Below, in pieces: positions 31,339 through 42,414 of a stretch of 64,000 nt of DNA (positions are counted from its first letter, which is position 1; every line of letters begins with the position of its first letter). Under the pieces are notes generated by a model. The model searched no databases and had not been told where the DNA came from. It saw only the letters and a program-made list of their open reading frames with translations. The stretch comes from Rhodocollybia butyracea. Its lineage: Eukaryota; Basidiomycota; Agaricomycetes; Agaricales; Omphalotaceae. A program made the position numbers and the translations under genes. The stretch lies in the NCBI GenBank assembly GCA_015501585.1, contig JADNRY010000260.1, positions 1 through 64,000 on the forward strand. The letters run 5' to 3'.

Positions 31339-34300
31339 CGACTTTGAAGATAGTTGGCTACGGGAAAGCTCAGAAGTCTTTCATACACGAAGGAAAGATT
31401 ATTGTAATTACCTTTGAGGAAGCTTTCCACTCCCCATCTGTGACTTCCGACCTAATCTCGATCTCCAAGCTATGCGACAGAGGGATGACTGTCGCGTTTG
31501 GTAAACAATCTGTAAAGTTTTATTCCGACTCCGGAGATCATATCCTGACAGGCTACAGACATGGTGGCCTCTACCGTTTGCAGGAGAAGGAGGCATCAGC
31601 GTTGGTAGTAAAGTCAAGAACTCTTGATAAGCCAGTAGATCTTGAGGGATGGCACCGACGCTTCGGTCATGCAGGCGTAACGAGGATTCGACTTGCGCTG
31701 GAGAAAGGCTTGCTGAACGGACTCAGAGTAATCGGAGATCCGAACATGAAACCACCTGAATGTGATCCCTGTCACATTGGTCAAGCTAAACGCAGAGCCT
31801 TCGATGGGAAGACAGAACTGGAGAGAAGGATACTAGAGAGAATTCATATCGATCTCACTGGACCGATGCGTACTTGTGCTTTGGGAGGATTCTTCTACTC
31901 TATGCCTATTGTGGACGGATGCTCGGCTATGACGAAGGACTTCTACTTGATGAACAAGGAGTCGTCGTCAACACTCGCGGCGTTGGAGAAGTACAAGGCT
32001 CTCGCTGAAAATGAGACCGGAGAGAAAGTATTGAACGTTCGGGTCAACGGTGGTAAAGAATTTAGCAGCGGTCCTTGGCTTAAGTGGGCGGAGGAACATG
32101 GGATAAAGCTTGAAGTTACTCCTGCATATTCGTCAGCGGCGAATGGTCTGGTAGAGAGAAAACATGGAGTTACCTTTGACCATGTACGTACTATCCTCTA
32201 CGAATCAGGCCTACCCCCTTTCCTTTGGACATACGCCTGCGCCTATATTGTCTATACGGAAAACCTACTTCCGGCCGCTAGAACAGGGTATAAGATCCCG
32301 GCCGAGCTTTGGTACAAGAAGAAGATGGACGTTACGCACCTACGTCCTTGGGGAGCTTACACTTGGGGCACGATAGTCGATGGATCTCCTGGAAAGCTGG
32401 ATCCGCGTGGGTTTGCGGGCCGTATGATAGGATATGGCGAGAGAGGTGTGTATTTGCTCTATCTGTCGTCAGGCCGTGTCGTGGCGAGTAGGGATGTGTC
32501 CTTTGACGAGAGGTTTCGAGCTGCTCTGCCCTCAGTTGCAGGGGAGAGGGGAGACGAGAGCGACGGAGAGGTTGAAGAAGAAACTCAACATCTCGACGAC
32601 GTCAGGGCAACTGATGTCGGAGACAGCTCCGTGATTCCCGAGCCCGTGATCTCCGAAACCTCAAAGGTACCCGATCAAAACTTACAACTTTGCCGCTCCT
32701 CTCGAAATCGAACACCTTCAGCAATTGCGAAAGCTAGTTCAGAGTCCGAGACTAGGGAGAAAGAAGGCAGCAAGGCCAGACACGAATGGGCAACAGACAC
32801 TCAAAGACCGAGGGCAAACTTCATAGCCCTTTCCGAACATCTACCTACCGAGGTCGATGATAAGTTCAACACTGCTCTCTCAGCAATCGGGCTCCCACCT
32901 GTTCCGAAGTCATATGCGAAGGCCATGGATAATCCGACTCGCTGGACCCCAGCGATACAGAAGGAGATTGAGAGAATGAAGGAGTTTGAAGTCTTTGGAC
33001 CACTTCAAGACCCGCCACCGGGAGCGACAATTCTCAATCCGCTCTGGGTATTCGCTCATAAGCTCAATGGGTCGGGGGAGATCGTCGACGAGAAGGCACG
33101 TTTGGTAGTAAATGGTGGTACCCAGGTAGAGGGGAAAGACTACTTTGAAGTCTTTGCTGCCGTTTTGCGCTTTGAGTCCCTTCGTATTCTTATTGCTGTC
33201 TGGATCACTCTGGGTTATTTTATTTGGCAGATAGACTTCGCCTCAGCATACCTCAATGCCGATATAGAAGAAGAGATGTATATTCGACCACCCGAAGGCT
33301 TTGAAGGAAGAGGAACAGGGAAGGTAATGAGGATGAAGAAATCCTTGTACGGGTCTATGCAAGCAGGAAGGAACTGGTGGAAGCTTCTTGATGCGACGTA
33401 CAAAGACCTAGGTTACCACCGATCCCAAGCCGACCAATGCGTTAGGACCAGGAAGTCAGGCATCGGGGAGACAATGACGGGCACGTATACTGATGATACT
33501 CTTGGAGGTTCTTCATCGAAGGAGGAAATGGATCGAGCAAAGGAGGAGATTGGGAGCAGATATAGGATTAAGGAGACAGATACAGTCCAGTTTGCGCTAG
33601 GTATGCGATTGGTCCATGACAGAGAATCGGGAACGGCTACACTCTCGATGCCCGCGTATTGGGACCAGCTCTTCACGAGGTTCGGACTACAGGACTTGAA
33701 ACCGAAATCGACGCCTTATCCACCTGGTCTTAAACTCACCAAAGACCAGTCTCCCAAGACCGATGCTGAACGTCACTTCATGAAGGACAAGCCATATGGA
33801 GAGCTACTAGGTGGAATACAGTTTGGCCAAGGAGCTTGCCGTCCAGATTTCGCGTTCGAAACGAATGATTTAGCTCAATTCTCTCAGGATCCTGGACAAG
33901 CTCATTGGAATGGTCTCATTCATCTCTGTCGATATATCATCGGGTCCAAGGAGCGTGGTATTGTATTCAGGAAGTCGGATACGGGTCTTACTCCCAAGAC
34001 ATACTGCGACGCGAATCACGCTGCATGCACGGATACCCGGCGGTCGGTTACGGGGGTTCTGACTATGCTCGCTGGAGGTCCAGTCTTCTGGATGTCGAAA
34101 CAACAGGACGTCGTTGCGCTTTCTACCACCAAATCGGAGTATATTGCTTATGGGAAGGGCGCTCAACAAGCGAAGTGGGTACACAACTTCATGTCCGAGA
34201 TTGGTTATCCTTCCCCCTTCCCTCTCAGCTCTTTGCCGATAATAAAGGCGCTATCGCGATCTCAGGGAATCCGAAGTTTCATCAGCGAGTCAAGCATATC

Positions 34301-34471
34301 GATATTCGTTTCCATTTCCTTCGAGACTTGGTTGAGGCTGGAGAAATCAAGATCGACTATGTCCCTTCTGAGGACAATCTGGCCGACATTCTTATGAAGC
34401 CTTTGGGGACTACGCTTCATCGTTGCATAGTTGGTCTGTTGGGGATGAGTGATGGCGATGGGCGAAACTAG
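31339..34471 (+). pseudogene. Ty1/copia Pol, 5'-truncated and decayed
   Basis: Begins abruptly at the LTR edge inside the protease-to-GAG-pre-integrase region. Then come the integrase zinc part (WHRRFGHAGVTRIRLALEKG...CDPCHIGQAKR), the integrase core (HIDLTGPM, RVNGGKEF, ANGLVERKHG), copia RT (WQIDFASAYLNADIEEEMYI, SLYGSMQAGRNWW, catalytic box YTDD) and RNase H (DANHAACTDTRRSVTG). The second integrase Asp is Asn (RVNGG where RxDGG is usual), so integrase should be inactive. A frameshift near 34230 moves the end of RNase H (LFADNKGAIAIS, VKHIDIRFHFLRDLVEAG) to another frame. Gag and the protease active site are absent. A G-rich run after the stop (about 34468-34480) may be the polypurine tract. 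Confidence 0.85.
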
Positions 34472-34861
34472 GGGAGCTTCGTTACTGGGAGTTCCGCCCC
34501 CCGCCCTTTGATCTCAGGTCAGAAGGGATGTATTTCAATATAGGAAGGTTTACCCCCCAGGGGGTTCCGATGTTTCTCCATGTCTTATTTTATTTATCCA
34601 GCCTATTCGTTCATCCGAGTGCCTTGTTCCTACTTGGCAGTTTCGAGTATCTTACTTATATACAGGATTAGTTATCCTTAGCCCTCAGACGTTTGTACAT
34701 GTACACTTCTGAGGGTGAGTTACTTTATTTATATTTCTGTATTCACTTACTTACGCTGGTACTTGTAGCGCGTACTTATAAGTTCTACAGGTACATATCT
34801 ACTTCAATACGAGATGTTTGTACACGTACACTTCTGAGGCGCATACTTATAAGTTCTACAG

Positions 34862-35010
34862 AGCTTGAACCCGGGATCCTTCTTCTGGTCGCCATCAAGT
34901 GGTATCACGCACGCGTTCCAACCTGCTTTCCTGTCCCGTTTATGCTCTTTGTTGTTGTGTCTTTGCTTTCGTTTTCGTTCTGTCTTATACGTCCTTCTGT
35001 TCCCATTGCA
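34862..35010 (+). repeat. Dispersed repeat, copy 1
   Basis: Starts GAGCTTGAACCCGGGATCC and resembles about 40628-40780 (GAGCTTGAAGCCGGAATCC) in the same orientation, with small indels. The nature of the repeat is unknown. Confidence 0.6.
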
Positions 35011-35267
35011 TCCTATATGATTCTAATTTGTTTCAACGTTAGCACAATCCCAATCTCTTTTAGTCCATATCAAGATTTACATAGATCTTGCCATCCGAGT
35101 TCCTGCATACAGGAACATTCATGTAAGGGCCGGTGGCCAGAGTCCTTAGGTCACACGCGTGAACACTACAAAAGCTATGCGATTGTGTACTCAAGGTGCG
35201 AAAGAACTAGCGTAATTAGCTAATTGTACGGTACTTAAGTAGACAAACTGAATAGGAATAGAAATAA

Positions 35268-35289
35268 TATCTTATCAATTGATAAGATA
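35268..35289. repeat. 22-nt perfect palindrome
   Basis: TATCTTATCAA followed directly by its exact reverse complement. It could be a protein-binding site or a cruciform-prone scar; nothing around it tells which. Confidence 0.6.
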
Positions 35290-35964
35290 AGGTAATTGGC
35301 GTACAACACCATGGGCCGCGCGCGTAGGGCGTGGCCGGCTGTTATCAGAATGGTGAGGGGGGTAGGCAGAAGTGGAGGCGTTACAATTCACCATTACCAC
35401 TACTGCAGAGCTGTATTGTTGTTGTGTAAAATCTTCATCAAGATTTGGTTCAATAAGAAGTAACGCTGTCATCCCCGCCTTCAAGTTCTTCACCGCACAG
35501 TCTCCCATAGTGTACCCTTCATTTTTGATTTCAAAATAAAGGAACATTTTTTTTGAAACTGACGACTTCACGCATCCCAGTTGCTGATCGCGGCTGTGTA
35601 GACTCCACGCTGACGAGCGTTAACCTGCGTTAACTAACGTTTAACTAGAGAGAGCCATATAACCAGAGCTAGAGATTCATAAAATCGGTGCATTTTCCTT
35701 CTGAAAGCATTCATAGTTTATTTACGTGAAGTTTCACAGAACTTCCTTGAGTATGCTATAGATTCAAACCGGAGAATGTTTGGTTCACGAGCCTAGGCAC
35801 ACGTCTCCGGTACTTCGGAGGCTAATCAAAGGGGCGGAACTCCACTCGCATGAAACGTTGGACAAATTACTATAAAGCAGTGTGCGAGCTGGAGCAAATT
35901 CTTTCCCACTGCTGGTTCAGTACACACTTTACTCAACACCCAAAGACCCTTCATCTCATTTTCA

Positions 35965-37467
35965 ATGCGTATGATCACACGTATCCATTACCTGGAGCTC
36001 ATCTTCTTCTCTGTGTTCATCTTTGCCGTGCATGGAATGCCCACCCGCGGGCCCGAGGTAGATTTAACGAGCCCACTTTCATTTCAGTTATTCACGACTC
36101 TTTAGAAACCCCAACCCCTGAAATATTTTGCGACTATTCTCAAAGAGGACTTCTCTCCAGTTCTGGCAGGCGTCACACAGGGCACGAAACAGCAGATTAC
36201 TGGAATGATAAAGAACATTGACTTGCCAGGCCATAAGAACATTGACTTGCCAGACCATAAGAAATTCGATATTCATTACAACACTGAAAAAGCGACGTAT
36301 GGAACGCAGGACTTGCAAGTCCCTGGCTATCAACAGATGATTCGTGTTGTGCTCCAGGGAGGGACCGCTTGTAATAAGTATCCGTGTTTCGGGTGGATCT
36401 GGCTTAGAGAAGGATCTGGCAAGGATTCTGGCGTCATCGGTTCAATCTTCAGCCTGAGCATCGACTCAAATGGTCTTCAGGACTGGGACAGACATTCGTA
36501 CCGGAAAAAATATCGATGGGATACATCAGAAACTGTGGAGGTTTTGGACGTTGAAAAGCTGGGAGAAAGTTCCATTATTGAGTTTGAGAACGCTCAAGGC
36601 TCTTGGCTGACCAAGTGGAGTACGGTGACAGAGCTCAAGGTCAAGCGCTGGAAAGATAAAAATTCAAAGTTGGGCACGTTGAAGTCGGCACCGTCGCGCC
36701 CGAAGTCAGGCTCAAGATCGGCACAGTTGGGCACAAAGTCAGCACATTTGGGCTCAAAGCCGGGGAAACAAACTCAGAACAAAAAAGCAAAGGGTAAGTA
36801 AGCTAAAATCATAGCCGCCGAGCTGATTTACGATCCCAGAGAATCATATCTCAGCGAAAAAAGACGGTAAGCAGGCTAGCATCGGGTGTGCTGAGCTGAA
36901 ACACTAACCATTGTGGTGACAACAGCAGATCCTCAGTCGGCCAATCCCTCCAGCGGACATTTGCCCCCCAGCTCAGAGTCAAGCGGACATCGAGAACAAT
37001 ATAGTAAGCAGGCTAACATTGGTTGCGCTGGGCTGAAACGCTAACCATTGTGGTGACAACAGTAGATCCTCAGCTGAAAGACCCCAAGTTCAAGTTCAGC
37101 GGATATTGGCCCGCCATCCACGAGCACGAGTCGGCCGGGTATCAAGAACAAACTGGTAAGCGGGCTAACATTGAGTGCGCTGAGCTGAAGCGCTGACCAT
37201 TGAGGCGACAACAGTAGATCCTCAGCTCCTAGCCATTTCCTCCAGTGGACATCAGCCCCCCATCCCAGGTATACAATCGACCATCCGAGGATCCATGGGT
37301 CATGTAGGCATACCGCACACGCAGGGTAAGGCCAAGCCAGTTTGGAGGATTAGCCATTGAACTCTATGATCTTAACAGCCAGTTCTGAGCAGCCTCTGGA
37401 AGCCCCCATGTCAGAAGAGGAAAAATCAAATTTTACAAGTATGTACATGGCGTCTGGCAGTGAGTAA
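35965..37467 (+). CDS. Predicted secreted protein with micro-exon tail, paralogue 1 (7 exons, 392 aa)
   Basis: Exons 35965-36057, 36106-36793, 36840-36866, 36926-37003, 37063-37155, 37215-37325 and 37379-37467; every junction is GT-AG and keeps the frame. Exon 1 encodes a signal-peptide-like start (hydrophobic core LELIFFSVFIFAVHG). Exon 2 encodes the main domain, with GGTACNKYPCFGW as its clearest conserved motif, an internal HKNIDLP repeat and a Ser/Lys-rich end. Exons 3-6 are short (27, 78, 93, 111 nt) and all flanked by phase-1 introns. Exons 4-6 each begin with the same DPQ codons. Introns 3, 4 and 5 are each exactly 59 nt and nearly identical. The family is not known to me. A secreted role is inferred only from the leader. 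Confidence 0.75.
36867..37214 (+). repeat. Intron-exon repeat units in secreted-protein gene 1
   Basis: Introns at 36867-36925, 37004-37062 and 37156-37214 are all 59 nt, start GTAAGC and end with GTGACAACAG or GCGACAACAG. Related introns occur in the paralogue at 38717-38773, 38837-38890 and 38960-39010. The exons between them share only their first 11 nt and a loose SSGHxPP. Confidence 0.85.
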
Positions 37468-37986
37468 GGGAGAGTATATCTAGCTTCGACATATGCAGAT
37501 TCGTATATCCGCCGTAACAAGAGTCCCTGCCATTTGTGAGTACTTGAGTCGTGACCTCCAAAGAAAGGAACATTGGAACTGACAACTTCGCGCGTCCGAG
37601 TTGCTGATGACGGCTGTGTAGACTCCACGCTACTAGACGCTACTCCACGTTGGTGAAGAGCGTAAAATAAAGTTTAGCCCTAGCTAGAGATTTATAAAAA
37701 TCGGTGCCAGATTTTCTTTCTGCAGTGCTGCATTCCTGTCATAAATTATTTACGGTTTCGTAGAACCTCGACTAATGCTTAGAGAACGGCCAGTTCAAGT
37801 GCCAGGCACACGTCTCCGGTACCTCGGAGGCTAATCAAGGGGCGGAAATCCAGCTAACTCCAGCCGCATGGTCACGAAACGTTGGACAAATTACGATAAA
37901 AACAGCGGGCGGGGCAAATTCTCTCCCAACTGCTGGCTCAGTTCAAACTCACACAGAACGACCGAAGACCCTTCGGCTCATTTTCA
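37468..37986. promoter_or_regulatory. Intergenic region and duplicated promoter block of paralogue 2
   Basis: About 37570-37865 repeats the block upstream of paralogue 1 (GGCTGTGTAGACTCCACGCT, then GGCACACGTCTCCGGTAC). The genes therefore duplicated with their 5' flanks. No other gene is seen. Confidence 0.6.
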
Positions 37987-39307
37987 ATGCTTATGGCCCC
38001 GCGTGTCCATTGCCTGGGGCTCATTTTCTTCTCTGTACTCATCTTTGCCGTGCACGGGATGCCCACCCCCACGCACGACGTTGCGCAGGTAGATTTAACA
38101 AGCCAGCTTTCATTTCATTTATTCACGACTACAGTTAGCCACCCAAATATGTTGTGACTATTATCGATATTAAGAACTTCAAAGTAGTTCCGGAAGGACT
38201 CACCGAGACCACAAGAGATAGGATCGGCAGGATGATTAGGGAGATACTTGGCAACCCGGAAAAGTCCCCGAGAGCCCGTATTGAGCACAACACTGCAACA
38301 TTGACCTCCTTTACGAGCAAAGACTACCCAGTTTCGAACTTTCAATACATGGTGGTTCATTTTGTGATCCAGGGAAGTACCCCTTGTGACAAGTATCCAT
38401 GTTTCGGGTGCATACGGTCTGCTGGGCGCATCTATGGTTCAATCTTCAGCATGAGCACCGACGGTACATGGGAAAGAGTTCCGACTGACCTTGCGAAGTG
38501 GGGATCAGACGATTTCGGTAGAGAGTTTAAGAAGACTGAAGACGAATGGATGAACAAGTGGAATACGGTGACCTCGTTGGGTGTCATGATATTGGAAAAC
38601 AGTCGTAAGGGCATTCTGGACGGTAAGCAAGCCAATATCCTGTGATATTATATAGCTGCTGAGCTGGTTTACGATCCTAGTGGGATACGCGCTCTCCGTT
38701 CTAGCGGGGCAAAATGGTAAGCATGCTAACATCGGGTGCGCTGCGCCGACCGTTGAAATGACGATGGCAGCAGCCCCAAAGACGGACCACCACAGCAAAT
38801 CTCCCACTCCCGAGCCACCCAGTCCGCAACACAATCGTACGCAATAATCTGATATTGGATGCGCTGAGCTGACCACTGAGGTGACAACAGCTATCGTGCC
38901 AGGTATTACGCTGTTCAACAGACCCTTGAACGGGCATGCTGACTTTCGGAAACAAGAAGGTAAGCAGGCTAACATCGAGCGTGCTGAGCTGACCATCGAG
39001 GTGAGAACAGTCCAGGGTGATTCTGGACTACCGAAAATCTCCAAGGATCCCTCCTATGATCCCTTCATGGGTCATGATCCGGAAGACCCATACAGCTTAA
39101 GCCTACATGGACATCAAGTGAGAGATAACCGCTGAGCTGACTGTATGATCTTGGAGCGATAGCGGATTCTACCAAAGGACTTCATGGGTAAGCAGGTCAG
39201 CACTGAGTGAGCTTATAGCTGACGATGAAACAGGAGTCCAGGAGCTAAAGAGGACTGGAGAGATTACAGCCGCTGAGCTAGGGGCCTGTGGTTTGAAATC
39301 TCTGTAA
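37987..39307 (+). CDS. Predicted secreted protein with micro-exon tail, paralogue 2 (8 exons, 319 aa)
   Basis: Exons 37987-38088, 38139-38622, 38681-38716, 38774-38836, 38891-38959, 39011-39117, 39163-39187 and 39234-39307. Frame is kept across every GT-AG junction to a stop at 39305. The leader is signal-peptide-like (CLGLIFFSVLIFAVHG). The main exon shares the GSTPCDKYPCFGC motif with paralogue 1, but much of the rest has diverged. Exons 3-5 are 36, 63 and 69 nt and phase 1-1. Their sequences differ almost completely from those of paralogue 1, while introns 3-5 keep the CTAACAT, GCTGAGCTGA and ACAACAG-type pattern. The last three exons are less certain because intron 6 is phase 0. Confidence 0.7.
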
Positions 39308-40226
39308 AGACGGTTCTACCGTATACTTATTCTTGTTTTCTGAATGCTCGTATTTCCTCGCTCTGTCAGATGTTACGTTTCGATACGTCGTCGCGTATGA
39401 TCGCTTACCAAAGTCATGAACCAGACCCTATGTTCTTAGATGGCATCTTGAAACATGGCGCCAAAGTTAAAGACCTCGCGTCGGAGGGAGGAACAACTAT
39501 ACATGGTGAAATCCGTAGCGCCACGAGAATCTTGTAGCCAATATCGTTGCATATTGAAAGACACTTGGAAAGGGACAAGCACGTACTTTGACTTTCGAGA
39601 TAACCTCATTTTTGGTTGCATCCGGTGCTCTGTTCGTTGCCAGCTATCGCGATCCAAAAGACGCGTTTTCCGCCTCCTCCGGCATTGTTGACATAAAGAT
39701 ATTCAAGGTTCCAGTAAGGATGAAAGAATTCCACCATTTGCTAAGGTTTGGAATCCCGGTCTGGTTTCCGCCCGAGATCTGTGCGTCGCGTTCGATTTGT
39801 TTTTGGAAGATTGAAAGGGCAATTTTGGAGTATCGCCGAAACGAATGCTGTATAAATTATTCAGATAAATAAGAGAATAACGAAGATGATGAAACAAGTT
39901 CTTGCATTAAGTTACTAGAGCTTGTGAGCCGAGCGCCAATTTTTTTGGCGCTCACGGTCTCTTTCCTTGTACCCGGACACTGGACAGCAGTCTCGCACGG
40001 TAATTCTCGAGAAGTCGTACACTTGATAGGCCTGCATAGCTTTTAACAGTATCAGAACATATGGTTATTTCCTCTATGGACCTTGCTATATATGGAACTA
40101 AGCTCGGCAGGAATTCTACGTCAGACGTTTTCCGCAATTTGCACAGCAAGAGGCAAGAGTCATATCGGGTCCCGACACAAGTATAAATTCAATCTGGCGT
40201 ACTTTGTTTTGGACCATTGAGCTCCC

Positions 40227-40583
40227 ATGCCATCCTCACCAAGTTCATCGATATCTGTCGTCCGACAGTTATTGAAGGACTGGTTCTCTATCGATAATGA
40301 CAACGACATTATATCCGTCTTTGGGTTCGCTGTGCTCTCTGCTCTCATAGTTTTCACTGTTTTTCTTGGTGCGATGCTTGCCCTATTATTCACTTCCTTA
40401 AACTCATGGATGTATCGCACAGTGATTATTTCAGTTCTGCTGATCTTCAGCTCTGGAGATCGCAGCAACACTCCAGCCAGTGTCACCGAGGCCAAAAGAG
40501 CTTACTATGGCCAGAGCTTGCGGAACTCTCGTGTCGCTGGCAGCCAGAGTCCCGCCGCTTCCGTTCGCAGTCGCATTATGTGA
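40227..40583 (+). CDS. Possible small membrane protein (118 aa), weak
   Basis: Starts at ATG 40227 (MPSSPSSSISVVRQ) and has two hydrophobic segments. No family, intron or paralogue supports it, and it lies in repeat-rich sequence, so it may be a chance frame. Confidence 0.2.
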   Translation: MPSSPSSSISVVRQLLKDWFSIDNDNDIISVFGFAVLSALIVFTVFLGAMLALLFTSLNSWMYRTVIISVLLIFSSGDRSNTPASVTEAKRAYYGQSLRNSRVAGSQSPAASVRSRIM

Positions 40584-40627
40584 AGGGAGGACCAAGCACT
40601 TCCGATGCCTTTGTATAGCCAGCCGAG

Positions 40628-40780
40628 CCTGAGCTTGAAGCCGGAATCCTTCTTCTGGCCGCCATCGCTTCTCAAGTGATATCACACACACGTTCCAATC
40701 CGCCTCCCTGCCCCGCCCAACCACTACTCTCTGCTATCTTGTCTTTGCTTTCGTTCTGTTTTCTATATATACGTCCTTCG
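40628..40780 (+). repeat. Dispersed repeat, copy 2
   Basis: Diverged copy of 34862-35010. The two copies bracket the secreted-protein gene pair. Confidence 0.6.
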
Positions 40781-41898
40781 CGATTTAATTGAGGACTTTG
40801 GCCTTGCTTCTAGAGCTTTTTTATCATTCAAGTTATCGCCTACAGTATATATCTGTCACGTTTATATAATTTGTTTCAATGTGTACAGTACGATCCCATA
40901 CGATGCTGGTTCATGCGATATCCATAGCAAGCGGCTGCCGCTGTTGAACTCTTGTTGTGCAACGGTCAATTCACTTCAAAGGGCGCGATTCGCGCTTCGA
41001 CGTACTTAGTTAGCTTCAACTTCAAGCTTCGAGAGTTAATTCGATCGCTCATTGTCACGTGGGCGAAACCATCTCTGTTTCCAACTTCCATGCCTCTCTA
41101 TCAGATGCTAAGTAATGCATTTCCACACACCTCAAAGAATATGTACGACAGGCTACAGCATATCTACCCTTTCTTCTAACATCTTGGATCCAGAATCAAA
41201 TGAAACAGCAATGGTGATGCTGGTTCGTAAAATCGACTCGAGGGATCATGCTCTGCCGCAGAGAATAGTTGAAAGGACAATCTAGTACTCTGGGCTACAG
41301 AATGTACGTGTTTTGCTGTGTTACCGTTCGTGATGCTAAGAAAACATCAGGTATCGGATGCTACATTTCGCTATCTCGCCGCGGACTACTCACCATACAA
41401 TCCCTCAACAATACTATACGACAGGATCCTAAAGCTTAAAGGGGCATCTTGAAACTTGGCACCAAAGTCCTCACGTCGGAGGGACGAAAAACCCATACGT
41501 GCCGAGGAATTCAGTGCCGCGAGCGTCTTGTAGCCAATATCGCTGTACACCCCAAACCTAATACTCGGCATAATGCAATACTTGATTGGGTGACCTTGAC
41601 ATTTTGTAAATCTTCCTTGTCTCCTCCCTCAGCACCTGCCCGTTCAAGGACCAGCGCTATCATCTCCGCACAACGATAGTCCCTGTCGTTTTTACCCTCT
41701 CAGTTCGACTAATACGCGTCTGGAATGTTGATCACGGCTGTGAAGATGCCAACGTTGGCGAAGAATATAAAGTTATAAAGTAGAGCGAATCTAGCCAGAG
41801 ATTCAGATCAGTTGCTTAAAACCATTTCGAACGCACAAAAGTAGGTACATGGTAGAATAGCCATAAACCTTAGCCATAAACCTGGTCTCATAACTATC

Positions 41899-41994
41899 GC
41901 TTCCTTAGCTCAGTCGGTAGAGCGCCAGTCTCATAGTCGAGTAGTGTTGCACTGCTTAATCTGGAGGTCGCAAGTTCGAGCCTTGCAGGGAGCA
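41899..41994 (+). tRNA. tRNA-Met: tRNA-Met (CAU), elongator type, with a 23-nt intron
   Basis: The acceptor GCTTCCT pairs with AGGGAGC before discriminator A. The D arm is GCTC...GAGC, the anticodon loop CTCATA|A, and the T arm GCAAG-TTCGAGC-CTTGC. The 23-nt intron (about 41936-41958) starts one base 3' of the CAT anticodon, the canonical place. The pattern matches elongator rather than initiator tRNA-Met of fungi. Confidence 0.9.
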
Positions 41995-42414
41995 ATATGG
42001 CAACGCTCTTTAGTTTTTTCATAGTTCCTGTTTTCCAAAATAAATAAATTCCTGAGTTTCTCGCGCAAAGAGATCAACTGCCAGTTCGACGCGGCTGTCC
42101 CTACCGAAGATGTCAACAATCAAGTGAAAGGCACTAGCAGCACCCAGAAAAAGAAAGTGCAGATGAGTATGCATCTAAGTACTTGAAAATAATTGTACGC
42201 TGAGAAGAGCCATAACCGAAGTTTGAGTCTGACAGCGTTGAAATAGTGAATTGTGAGCAGAACATCAACACCAGTTTTTTAAACACTTCTCATAGGCTCG
42301 AAAAAATACAACCAAACCCAAAACGTTAAACTAGTAGGATGAGACAATTTATCCCATCTCCGTCTACGCAAAGCCAGCGATGATACCGTCGTAGGCTGGT
42401 TTACTTATCAAGTT

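Larger units (their letters stand above)
34472..35964. other. Repeat-rich spacer after the copia element
   Basis: No gene is supported. It holds a partial duplication (GTTTGTACA-CGTACACTTCTGAGG-like motif at 34691 and 34816, and ACTTATAAGTTCTACAG at about 34774 and 34845), a segment repeated at about 40630, a 22-nt palindrome at 35268-35289, and a promoter-proximal block (about 35555-35860) repeated before the next paralogue at about 37570-37865. Confidence 0.6.
39308..41898. other. Spacer with old repeats; no confident gene
   Basis: Holds a repeat pair (about 39445-39565 and 41440-41560, core GGCATCTTGAAACxTGGC), the second copy of the 34862 repeat, and at about 41700-41830 a third, decayed copy of the promoter block found before the two secreted-protein genes (GATCACGGCTGTGAAGATGCC, with an AGAGATTCAGATC end). 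One open frame at 40227-40583 (118 codons) has a strongly hydrophobic stretch (SVFGFAVLSALIVFTVFLGA) and could be a small membrane protein, but nothing else supports it. Confidence 0.5.

Noticed and set aside
31278..34397. A single 1039-codon frame starting in the 3' LTR and running into copia Pol, like a chimeric protein
   Set aside because: The first 20 codons are LTR sequence found also at 2642, with no sign of coding selection. The frame joins copia in the middle of a domain, so it is a chance read-through at an insertion junction.
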